DNA of 13,199 nt. Origin: Methylomonas sp. (GTDB taxonomy: Bacteria; Pseudomonadota; Gammaproteobacteria; Methylococcales; Methylomonadaceae). Positions within the stretch are counted from its first letter, which is position 1, and every line of letters starts with the position of its first letter. Positions 8,581 to 13,199 of this stretch are shown here, piece by piece. The position numbers and the translations under genes were made by a program. The notes beneath the pieces are model-generated. The model was not told the DNA's origin. It was given only the letters and a program-made list of their open reading frames with translations, and did no database searches. The stretch spans positions 1-13,199 of the forward strand of contig JAQTYP010000041.1 of NCBI GenBank assembly GCA_028688235.1. Direction: 5' to 3'.

Positions 8581-8612
8581 CTGTATATCAGGTAGTTTTG
8601 GGAGATATACAG
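8581..8612. promoter_or_regulatory. 9-bp inverted repeat, candidate operator of the nuclease gene
   Basis: CTGTATATC (8581-8589) and GATATACAG (8604-8612) are exact reverse complements separated by 14 bases. The pair lies between the htpG terminator and the nuclease gene, ending 51 bases before its ATG. Arm length and position suit a dimeric repressor site or a hairpin in the leader. The half-sites look LexA-like (CTGT…ACAG) but the spacing is far too wide for an SOS box. No repressor gene is adjacent. Confidence 0.5.
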
Positions 8613-8663
8613 ATCCACTTAATTACTAATTGAGCATCATCAATGCATCGCGCGTAATCCACC

Positions 8664-9431
8664 ATGTCGAGAAACGGACCTCCATTCGTCGTTGAGAACT
8701 TCATAGCGTCCATTGTTGAAGCGTTGAAAGTCCGCGGCGACTCCCGAGCAATTGCCGCCTTACTTGAAGGCGAGCACCAACTCGTTTGCTGGGATTCTGA
8801 TTTTGGTATCGACAATTGGCGCTTGTTCGTCGCGCTACCCGTCCACATCTTCTATGCGATGACCGAGGATGAACGGAAGGCCACTGAGAGTTCGATAGCC
8901 GAGGTCACAGGGCCCCTTTTTTCGACAACGCCGGCTGACTCTCTTGAATCTGTGGTGATTACCCCGCGCGTCACAGAAGCTAAAGATGGTTGGCGTGAAG
9001 AGGCGGTCAAGTTCATTAAGGGCGAGGGTGTCACAAACCAGGGGCGAGTGCGTAGCGACAACATCGCCTCAAAACAACACCGTGGGTTGCTTTTTCGCTC
9101 AAAGGCTGAAATTACCCTGTTTGAGGCTCTCACTCGCGCCAAGCTCGCTGTCGCCCCATTGCCGGTATTTGTGCGTATCGGCAAGGCCTATAACCGCCTC
9201 GAACCAGATTTTGTGGTCGTGTATAAGGGGCTTACCTTCGTCGTCGAGGTTGACGGTGACACTTATCATAAAGAACTTCCCGCTGAGGCGGACAAACGGC
9301 TCGTGCCGCTGACATACGAAGGCGTTGAGGTTCGGCGTATCCGTGCGTCCGATTTGGATTCCGACGCCGCCGCTGATGCTGCGGTGAAAGAACTTATCGA
9401 CTTCATGGCGCATCGAAAGGAATCCCGATGA
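8664..9431 (+). CDS. PD-(D/E)XK nuclease-fold protein, DUF559/Vsr-like C-terminus
   Basis: A 255-residue protein not recognised by name. Residues about 145-245 look like a small PD-(D/E)XK endonuclease domain of the DUF559/Vsr type. It has a helix with SKAE (Glu149), then EPDF (Asp182), then the strand FVVEVDGDTYH (Glu195, Asp197, His202), then KR (211-212) and a final VEVRRIRASDL strand-helix. The usual lysine is replaced by Asp197, as in DUF559-like EVDG proteins. The first 140 residues (hydrophobic stretch WRLFVALPVHIF at 52-63, then a charged middle) match no family I know and may bind DNA or a partner. An in-frame stop at 8655-8657 fixes the start at or after 8658, and no Shine-Dalgarno is seen, so translation may be weak or leaderless. 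It stands alone between htpG and a repeat array, which suggests a transferred accessory or defence gene. No methylase partner is present. Confidence 0.75.
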   Translation: MSRNGPPFVVENFIASIVEALKVRGDSRAIAALLEGEHQLVCWDSDFGIDNWRLFVALPVHIFYAMTEDERKATESSIAEVTGPLFSTTPADSLESVVITPRVTEAKDGWREEAVKFIKGEGVTNQGRVRSDNIASKQHRGLLFRSKAEITLFEALTRAKLAVAPLPVFVRIGKAYNRLEPDFVVVYKGLTFVVEVDGDTYHKELPAEADKRLVPLTYEGVEVRRIRASDLDSDAAADAAVKELIDFMAHRKESR

Positions 9432-9485
9432 TGCCCAACCCTTCCGTCAACCGGACCACCTGCAAGCTGCACTTGCAGACCGTAG

Positions 9486-9560
9486 CGTGCAGTGAGGTAT
9501 CGAACCGCACAGAATAAGGTTTTAAATTTTCCGAATTCCGTTTGTTTTTATGGTGTCGCG
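9486..9560 (+). repeat. Dispersed intergenic repeat, copy A (5' part and core)
   Basis: The core (9501-9560) starts CGAACCGCAC, passes through an AT-rich TTTTAAATTTT stretch and ends TTTTTATGGTGTCGCG. The same order of motifs occurs at 9680-9738 and 10602-10662. Copy A also shares the preceding CGTGCxGTGAG block (9486-9496) with copy C. It lacks the GAACGCCGG… 3' block found in copies B and C. A 6-bp hairpin (9460-9478) lies just upstream. Confidence 0.65.
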
Positions 9561-9568
9561 TTTTTCTG

Positions 9569-9679
9569 GTTCCCAAACTCTAGTTTGGGAACAGCATCTT
9601 GAAAGCTCCAGCTTTCACTCAATCAATCGGGAAGCGAAGCTTCCAAAACCTGGTAACCAAGCCGGAGCTTGGTTACCAG
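9569..9679. repeat. Cassette of four consecutive palindromes
   Basis: Four perfect hairpins in 111 bases. Stem GTTCCCAAACT (9569-9579 with 9582-9592, 2-base loop). Stem GAAAGCT (9601-9607 with 9610-9616). Stem GGAAGC (9630-9635 with 9639-9644, GAA loop). Stem CTGGTAACCAAGC (9650-9662 with 9667-9679, CGGA loop). All four are free of mismatches. The cassette lies exactly between repeat cores A and B. No T-runs follow, so these are not ordinary terminators. Confidence 0.8.
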
Positions 9680-9784
9680 CAAACCGCATGGGACAAGTTA
9701 GAAATTTCTCTATTCCTGATTGTTTTTATGGTGTCGCGTTGCGACATTTAACGAACGCCGGTTCGCGGACCTGCAGCCGCGATA
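9680..9784 (+). repeat. Dispersed intergenic repeat, copy B (core and 3' part)
   Basis: The core (9680-9738) starts CAAACCGCATGGGAC and ends with a 20-base stretch (TGTTTTTATGGTGTCGCGTT, 9721-9740) identical to 9543-9562 in copy A. The 3' block GAACGCCGGTTCGCGG (from 9753) to AGCCGCGAT (9784) matches copy C. It lacks the GTGCxGTGAG 5' block, whose place is taken by the 13-bp hairpin ending at 9679. Confidence 0.65.
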
Positions 9785-9840
9785 CTCCGGTGCTTGGCTC
9801 GGCATTAAGGGAATAGCCCCGTTACGACGATATAAGCTTT

Positions 9841-9873
9841 TTATGGTTCTCACGCTCTGCGTGAGAACCATAA
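9841..9873. repeat. 15-bp perfect hairpin
   Basis: TTATGGTTCTCACGC (9841-9855) pairs exactly with 9859-9873 around a TCT loop. It is followed at 9880-9894 by a smaller hairpin (AGACGC/GCGTCT, TCC loop). Both belong to the same style of short-loop palindromes as those at 9569-9679. There is no T-tail on the plus strand, though TTTTTATGG precedes the left arm. Function unknown. Confidence 0.75.
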
Positions 9874-10092
9874 TACGTTAGACGCTCCGCGTCTCGAACC
9901 TTGGAGCGATTCAAGCTGCATTTAGACGCTGGAAACGTAACCTCGGAACGATAAGTCCGTAAAACGCAAGGCGGAACGCATCCCTATCCGGCTCCGCGCG
10001 CCATTTGACGAAGGAAGTCGGCATCCCCATGGTTTATAATATTCGCCTATCCTCCAGCAACCACCCAATCGGAAAGTTATAACCGCAAGTCA

Positions 10093-10542
10093 ATGAATTT
10101 CAGCACTATTGTAAGGAAACTGTCCCACCCGCGCGTCAGAAGACGCTTGAAAATAGGCCTTTCTATCTGGGCCATCGCCATTATCATCGGTTTAACTTTT
10201 AAACTCGCCTACGATATCGGTTATTTCAAGGCTCAATCGCTGATAGACGCAAAAAACGCCAGCACGCCGGCCAACCGCCCGGTATTGACCATGGAATTGG
10301 CCCAGCGCATCGTATCCGGCGCACTGATGGAAGACACAGGCAACCCCAAAACCATCGTCAGACAAATCATCAATAACGATCAGAAAGTGTCGACGATTAT
10401 CATAGAAAGCAATAATCAGAAGAAAATTGCTTGGATAATCGATATGCGACTATTTTTTAGCGGCGACCTATTCAACAACAACGGTTACAACTTAACCGAA
10501 GCGCTGGAACAGCAATACAATATTCGAGACGTGAATCGTTGA
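10093..10542 (+). CDS. Small single-pass membrane protein, function unknown
   Basis: 149 residues. A basic N-terminus (RVRRRLK, 14-20) precedes one transmembrane helix at about 21-40 (IGLSIWAIAIIIGLTFKLAY). This predicts an inner-membrane anchor with the remaining 105 or so residues in the periplasm. That part is soluble, with an alternating hydrophobic stretch VSTIIIESNNQKKIAWIIDM, which is likely beta structure, and an Asn-rich turn (NNNGYN). I recognise no family. The body of the protein has normal codon use and no frameshift. GGAAAG at 10071-10076 is the nearest ribosome-site-like sequence but is 16 bases from the ATG. It stands alone between two repeat copies, so its neighbours give no hint of function. 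Confidence 0.7.
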   Translation: MNFSTIVRKLSHPRVRRRLKIGLSIWAIAIIIGLTFKLAYDIGYFKAQSLIDAKNASTPANRPVLTMELAQRIVSGALMEDTGNPKTIVRQIINNDQKVSTIIIESNNQKKIAWIIDMRLFFSGDLFNNNGYNLTEALEQQYNIRDVNR

Positions 10543-10841
10543 TTTTTGAACCGGCTATTAATTACCGTTCTCCTGAAGGCTCGTCTCGTGCGGTGAGACA
10601 ACGAACCGTACGGGACGAAGCATATAAATTCCTCCAATTCTGTTTGTTTTCATGGTATCTCGGCGGCGCGATTGAACGCCGGCTCTCGGGCCGGTAGCCG
10701 CAATTTTTGCGACGAAAAAATCCCCTCTTTGTCGCTGCCGGCAACATTGCTCTTATCCTTTCTGCCGCCGTAACGCGATAAGATGCGCTAAATAGGATGT
10801 GCCGACGCAAGGAGGCGCATCGTTCGGGTATCAAACACACC
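10543..10841. other. Intergenic region with repeat copy C upstream of the transposase
   Basis: Non-coding. Mostly occupied by repeat copy C (10583-10713). The remainder (10714-10841) is a T/C-rich stretch and then the presumed leader of the transposase gene. It contains GGAGG at 10811-10815, too far (26 bases) from the ATG at 10842 to act as its ribosome site. Confidence 0.5.
10583..10713 (+). repeat. Dispersed intergenic repeat, copy C (most complete)
   Basis: This copy has all three blocks. First comes the 5' block CGTGCGGTGAG (10587-10597) inside a small hairpin (GTCTC 10583-10587, GAGAC 10595-10599). Then comes the core CGAACCGTACGGGACGAAG through TTTGTTTTCATGGTATC (10602-10662), and then the 3' block GAACGCCGGCTCTCGGG through GTAGCCGCAAT (10674-10704). 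The 3' block contains a CCGGC/GCCGG stem (10679-10683, 10690-10694). It lies about 130 bases before the transposase start. REP-type elements are often found beside their transposase, but this linkage is an inference. Confidence 0.6.
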
Positions 10842-11080
10842 ATGACCGAATATCGTCGCTTTTACATACCGAAAGCCATGTGGTTTTTTACCGTCAATCT
10901 TGCCGAACGCAAAAATAATCGAAATAATCATTTATTGACTGACAAGATCGATGGATTACGCGATGCCTTTCGATATGTAAAACAACACAAACCTCTTCAT
11001 GTTGATGCCATCGTCATCATGCCGGATCATTTGCATTGTATTTGGACATTGCCGTCCGACGACGGTAATTTCTCTGTAAG
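10842..11080 (+). pseudogene. REP-associated (IS200-like, Y1) transposase, 3' end missing
   Basis: About 80 residues of the N-terminal half of a RAYT/IS200-like HUH transposase. It starts TEYRRFYIPKAMWFFTVNL, typical of the family, and includes PDHLHCIWTLP with the metal-binding HUH histidines His63 and His65. The normal continuation after DGNFSVR (a WxLIK-type segment, then the catalytic Tyr helix) is absent. At about 11080 the sequence switches into an unrelated Bug-family gene, so the enzyme cannot be active as shown. The frame happens to stay open to 11138, but that tail is the Bug gene read in the wrong frame. I prefer ATG 10842 to 10797 because family similarity begins there. Confidence 0.85.
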
Positions 11081-11242
11081 GTCGCGCTCAAGGACCCTGA
11101 GTTCATCAAAAAGCAGGAAGCCCTGGGCGCCGTCGTGATCACCGACAAGCGCGTTGAACCCGCCGAGCACAAGAAGTTCGTTCAAGCCGAAATCGAGAAG
11201 TGGGGCGCAGTCATCAAGGCCGCAGGCACCTACGCTGACTGA
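11081..11242 (+). pseudogene. Bug-family (TctC-like) solute-binding protein, C-terminal fragment
   Basis: Fifty-three codons reading VALKDPEFIKKQEALGAVV, then a lysine-rich stretch ending KWGAVIKAAGTYAD. This is the usual end of tripartite tricarboxylate transporter receptors (Bug proteins), which are periplasmic binding proteins for carboxylates. The complete homologue downstream ends similarly (HQKWAGVVKASGAKVD). The first 270 or so residues are missing because the sequence to the left belongs to the transposase. Codon use and GC are those of the right-hand part of the window. A strong terminator follows. Confidence 0.85.
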
Positions 11243-11276
11243 GGCCGTGCGGGGTACGCCCCGCGCTCAAACGCCC

Positions 11277-11310
11277 ACCGCCCCGCCGCAAGGTATGGGC
11301 GGTTTTTTTT
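11277..11310 (+). terminator. Intrinsic terminator after the Bug fragment
   Basis: ACCGCCC (11277-11283) pairs with GGGCGGT (11297-11303), with an inner CC-GCAA-GG mini-stem in the loop, followed by eight T (11303-11310). It ends the transcription unit of the truncated gene and separates it from the next Bug-family gene. Confidence 0.85.
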
Positions 11311-11350
11311 GCCCTGCATCGTTCGGGTTAACCACCTGACACCGAGCTCG

Positions 11351-11397
11351 TTCACGGTTTACAAAAGGCCGTAAACCCCTGTCTGCGACACCGTGAA
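11351..11397. promoter_or_regulatory. Nested inverted repeats upstream of the second Bug gene
   Basis: The inner pair GGTTTAC (11356-11362) and GTAAACC (11371-11377) is a perfect 7-bp inverted repeat with an 8-base spacer. An outer pair, TTCACGG (11351-11357) and CCGTGAA (11391-11397), overlaps it slightly and ends at the Shine-Dalgarno region. The inner pair could be an operator. The outer pair, if folded in RNA, would enclose the leader and approach the ribosome site. Function is inferred only. Confidence 0.4.
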
Positions 11398-11406
11398 AGG
11401 CTTCCC

Positions 11407-12417
11407 ATGCACCGCTCCACTTTCCGTCGACGCCACCTGCCCCTGATCGCCGCCGCCGTGCTGGCCGCCGCGCTACCAGGCATGGCCCGGGCCCAGGCCT
11501 GGCCCACCAAGCCGGTACGCATCGTGGTGCCGTTTGCACCCGGTGGCACCACCGATATCCTGGCGCGTGCCCTGGCCCCGGAACTGAGCCGCACACTGGG
11601 CCAGCAGTTCATCGTCGAGAACCGCGCGGGCGCGGGTGGCAACGTGGGTGCCGAGATCGTGGCCAAGTCGCCCGGCGACGGCTATACCCTGCTGATGGGC
11701 ACCGTGGGAACCCACGGCATCAACCGCGCCCTGTACGCCAAGCTGCCCTATGACCCGATCAAGGACTTTGTGCCCATCACGCTGGTCGCCGCCGTGCCCA
11801 ACGTGATGATCATGAACACCGAAAAAGCCAAAGCCCTGGGCATCGCCAGCGTGGCGGACTTCATCCGCGTCGCCAAGGCCCAGCCGGGGCGTTTCAACAT
11901 GGCCTCCAGCGGCAACGGCACCTCGATCCACCTGGCAGGTGAGCTCTTCAAGAGCATGACCGGGACCTTCATGGTGCATATGCCCTACCGGGGCTCGGCG
12001 CCTGCCCTGCTCGACATGGTGGCGGGCAACGCCGACGTGATGTTCGACAACCTGCCCTCGTCGATGGCGCAAATCAAGGCCGGCAAGCTGGTCGCGCTGG
12101 CCGTGACCAGCGCAGAGCGCTCAGGCGCCCTGCCCGACGTGCCGACCGTGGAGCAAGCCGGTGGCGCCGCCCTCAAGGGGTACGAGGCGAGCTCGTGGTT
12201 CGGGCTGCTCGCGCCTTCGGGCACGCCGAGCGATATCGTCCAGCGCCTTCAGCAAGAGACCGCCAGGGCCCTGTCGCAGCCGGCGGTCAAGGAGCGCCTG
12301 CTGGCGCAAGGTGCCATCCCCGGCGGCAACACCCCCGCCGAATTTGCACGCCACATCGACCATGAGCACCAGAAATGGGCGGGGGTGGTGAAAGCCTCGG
12401 GCGCCAAGGTCGACTGA
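11407..12417 (+). CDS. Bug-family tripartite tricarboxylate transporter substrate-binding protein
   Basis: A periplasmic binding protein of 336 residues, the usual length for Bug/TctC proteins, which capture carboxylates or related small acids for TctAB-type uptake or act as orphan sensors. A signal peptide is clear: basic FRRRH, hydrophobic LPLIAAAVLAAALPG, and cleavage after ARA (27-29). The mature protein begins QAWPTKPVRIVVPFAPGGTT, with the conserved PFAPGG loop (42-47) that contacts the ligand carboxylate. Further family segments are ENRAGAGGNVGAE, MPYRGSAPALLDMVAG, MFDNLPS, and the C-terminal KWAGVVKASGAKVD. A good ribosome site (GAAAGG, 11395-11400) sits 6 bases from the ATG. No tctA/tctB permease genes are in view, which is common because Burkholderiales carry many orphan bug genes. 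Substrate cannot be told from sequence. GC is far higher than left of 11080. Confidence 0.93.
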   Translation: MHRSTFRRRHLPLIAAAVLAAALPGMARAQAWPTKPVRIVVPFAPGGTTDILARALAPELSRTLGQQFIVENRAGAGGNVGAEIVAKSPGDGYTLLMGTVGTHGINRALYAKLPYDPIKDFVPITLVAAVPNVMIMNTEKAKALGIASVADFIRVAKAQPGRFNMASSGNGTSIHLAGELFKSMTGTFMVHMPYRGSAPALLDMVAGNADVMFDNLPSSMAQIKAGKLVALAVTSAERSGALPDVPTVEQAGGAALKGYEASSWFGLLAPSGTPSDIVQRLQQETARALSQPAVKERLLAQGAIPGGNTPAEFARHIDHEHQKWAGVVKASGAKVD

Positions 12418-12430
12418 GGCACCCAAAGGC

Positions 12431-12757
12431 TCAAACACCCCAGACCACATCCCGCTCTGCGGCCATGCTGCGGCGCAGCAGCGCCAGGAACGGCGCTGCC
12501 CGCTGGCGCAAATGCACCGCTTCGGGCAGCTCAGCCGGATCGATGCCTTCGGCCTGCGCCTGAGCGCGCTCGGCCGCACGGCGCTCGTCATCGGCCACCA
12601 CCGCCGCCTCAATGGCTGCGATGGCACCGGGCATCTGCGCCACCGTGATGATGCCGCGTGGTGCGGGCTCCTTGCCCAAAATCTGCAACATCTGCCGCCC
12701 CTGGGGCTCCAGCAGGATCAGATCGGCCGTGGCCGGGGACTTGAACTTGTACAGCAT
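12431..12757 (-). CDS. DUF1840 family protein
   Basis: 108 residues, function unknown. It matches the DUF1840 pattern as I remember it: an N-terminal MLYKFKSPATADLILLEP segment, GRQMLQILGKEPAPRGII, then a charged helical middle (ERRAAERAQAQAEGIDP), and a C-terminus LRQRAAPFLALLRRS…DVVWGV. The family is small, cytosolic and largely betaproteobacterial. A GAGG ribosome site lies about 6 bases before the ATG on the minus strand. It converges on the Bug gene with only 13 bases between the two stop codons, and no terminator is visible in the gap. Confidence 0.88.
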   Translation of the reverse strand: MLYKFKSPATADLILLEPQGRQMLQILGKEPAPRGIITVAQMPGAIAAIEAAVVADDERRAAERAQAQAEGIDPAELPEAVHLRQRAAPFLALLRRSMAAERDVVWGV

Positions 12758-12856
12758 GGACGACCTCGCTTGCGCATGAAACGCCTATTGTCGGCGCACA
12801 GGCAACCCAAGAAGCCGACGCCGACCACGCTGCCCTGCAGCCGCTCGGCCCCAAGT

Positions 12857-12895
12857 GCCCCAGGCGCCCCAGGCGCCCCAAGGTCAAAATGACCT
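12857..12895. repeat. 9-bp tandem repeat and AGGTCA palindrome
   Basis: GCCCCAGGC is repeated in tandem (12857-12865, 12866-12874, then a partial GCCCCA to 12880). Directly next is the perfect palindrome AGGTCA-AAA-TGACCT (12881-12895). It lies about 125 bases upstream of the DUF1840 start. The palindrome could be a regulator site; the tandem repeat is probably slippage. Confidence 0.5.
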
Positions 12896-12898
12896 AAA

Positions 12899-12978
12899 AA
12901 CAGGCAAAACTGGGGTTCAAATTGGCCTCAAACCTATACTGGTAAAGCACGAGAAGCTATGAATTAAATAGCATACAT
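12899..12978. repeat. Comamonadaceae-type intergenic repeat (diverged copy)
   Basis: The run AAATTGGCCTCAAACCTATA (12919-12938), then TGGTAAAGCACGAGAAGCTAT (12940-12960) and AATAGCAT (12967-12974), follows the order of a repeat I recall from Acidovorax, Polaromonas and related genomes. In that repeat, GCCTC is followed by a TTATCCAGCAAGCGC-like part, then AGCTATxAAAATAGTAGC. The end forms a small hairpin (GCTAT 12956-12960, ATAGC 12968-12972). It lies in the gap between two minus-strand genes. Identification is from memory and needs a search. Confidence 0.45.
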
Positions 12979-13025
12979 ACCCCATCCGCGCCGCACCATG
13001 CACTCAGACGGCTCCGGCCTCGCGC

Positions 13026-13199
13026 TCAGGCCAGGGGTCGTCCCCGGCCCCGCGCCAACCCGCGCCATGGCCGTGCGTCCCGCAGGGTCTGCGCCCACCG
13101 CAGCAGCAGCGCTCCGTACAGAATCAGCGCCAGGGCCGCCGCCATCAAGGGCAGCGCCACAAACACCCAGCCCGTCAGCTGCTCGCCGGCCCCCAGCAC
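13026..13199 (-). CDS. C-terminal part of an unidentified membrane protein
   Basis: On the minus strand an open frame runs from the window edge to a stop at 13026-13028 (57 codons). It contains a transmembrane helix, WVFVALPLMAAALALILYGA (11-30), then LLLRWAQTLRDARP and a basic, Arg/Gly-rich tail, as expected for the cytoplasmic C-terminus of an inner-membrane protein. Third codon positions are nearly all G or C, which supports coding in this frame. The family cannot be told from this piece. Confidence 0.6.
   Translation of the reverse strand: MLGAGEQLTGWVFVALPLMAAALALILYGALLLRWAQTLRDARPWRGLARGRGRPLA

Larger units (their letters stand above)
9432..10092. other. Hairpin- and repeat-rich intergenic region
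   Basis: About 660 bases with no credible gene. It holds repeat copies A (9486-9560) and B (9680-9784) and seven hairpins: 9460-9478, 9569-9592, 9601-9616, 9630-9644, 9650-9679, 9841-9873 and 9880-9894. Several hairpins share an apical GCTCC/GGAGC-type core. From 9895 to 10030 I see no structure. TATAAT at 10035-10040 is a good -10 box for the next gene, but the only -35-like hexamer (TTGACG, 10005-10010) is 24 bases away, too far for a normal promoter. Confidence 0.6.

Noticed and set aside
8581..8612. LexA (SOS) box upstream of the nuclease
   Set aside because: LexA sites need CTGT-N8-ACAG; here the half-sites are 23 or more bases apart and neither half completes a site with nearby bases.
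9550..9816. 88-codon plus-strand frame across the hairpin region
   Set aside because: It runs through repeat core A, the four palindromes and copy B; the structure explains the sequence and the peptide looks like no protein.
9569..9894. CRISPR array
   Set aside because: The palindromes differ in sequence and spacing, there are no constant repeats with regular spacers, and no cas gene is present.
11081..11138. Continuation of the transposase as a longer protein
   Set aside because: The residues after position 80 are the Bug-family gene read in another frame; the open frame is accidental.
11473..12072. 199-codon antisense frame inside the Bug-family gene
   Set aside because: His/Gly/Ala-rich mirror of a high-GC gene; the plus-strand protein is a clear family member.

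Overview
The window joins two stretches of DNA that look as if they come from different organisms. Positions 1 to about 11080 have moderate GC and read as a gammaproteobacterial chromosome. RelA, HtpG and the palindrome-rich intergenic DNA remind me of methanotrophs of the Methylomonas/Methylobacter kind, but that is an impression from memory, not a database result. From about 11081 to the end the GC is much higher. The genes there (Bug-family solute-binding proteins, a DUF1840 protein) and an intergenic repeat are typical of Burkholderiales, probably Comamonadaceae. The seam falls inside two broken genes: a transposase that loses its 3' end and a Bug-family gene that loses its 5' end. An assembly chimera is the simplest explanation; a real insertion is the alternative.

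Left part. After a 357-base non-coding stretch with one very strong hairpin comes a large hybrid sensor kinase (358-3990: dCache sensor, three PAS domains, HisKA, HATPase, receiver). A 335-base gap carries a remnant of another histidine kinase on the minus strand. Then comes RelA, the (p)ppGpp synthetase with a dead hydrolase domain (4326-6446), and HtpG, the bacterial Hsp90 (6593-8527). HtpG has a sigma-32-like promoter and a clear terminator. These three are stress and signalling genes, each apparently its own transcription unit.

Middle part. A lone nuclease-fold gene (8664-9431, PD-(D/E)XK/DUF559-like) has a 9-bp inverted repeat just upstream. It is followed by about 660 bases packed with hairpins and diverged copies of an intergenic repeat, then a small single-pass membrane protein of unknown function (10093-10542), a third repeat copy, and the front part of a REP-associated (IS200-like, HUH) transposase. 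This is the accessory-looking part of the window.

Right part. The 3' end of one Bug-family gene with a strong terminator is followed by a complete Bug-family periplasmic binding protein (11407-12417). A convergent DUF1840 gene (12431-12757, minus) comes next, then a Comamonadaceae-type intergenic repeat, and the C-terminus of a minus-strand membrane protein that runs off the window end.

I saw no tRNA, rRNA or CRISPR array. The best candidates for something undescribed are the solitary nuclease with its putative operator and the repeat/hairpin array beside the transposase. Neither can be called a new system from sequence alone.
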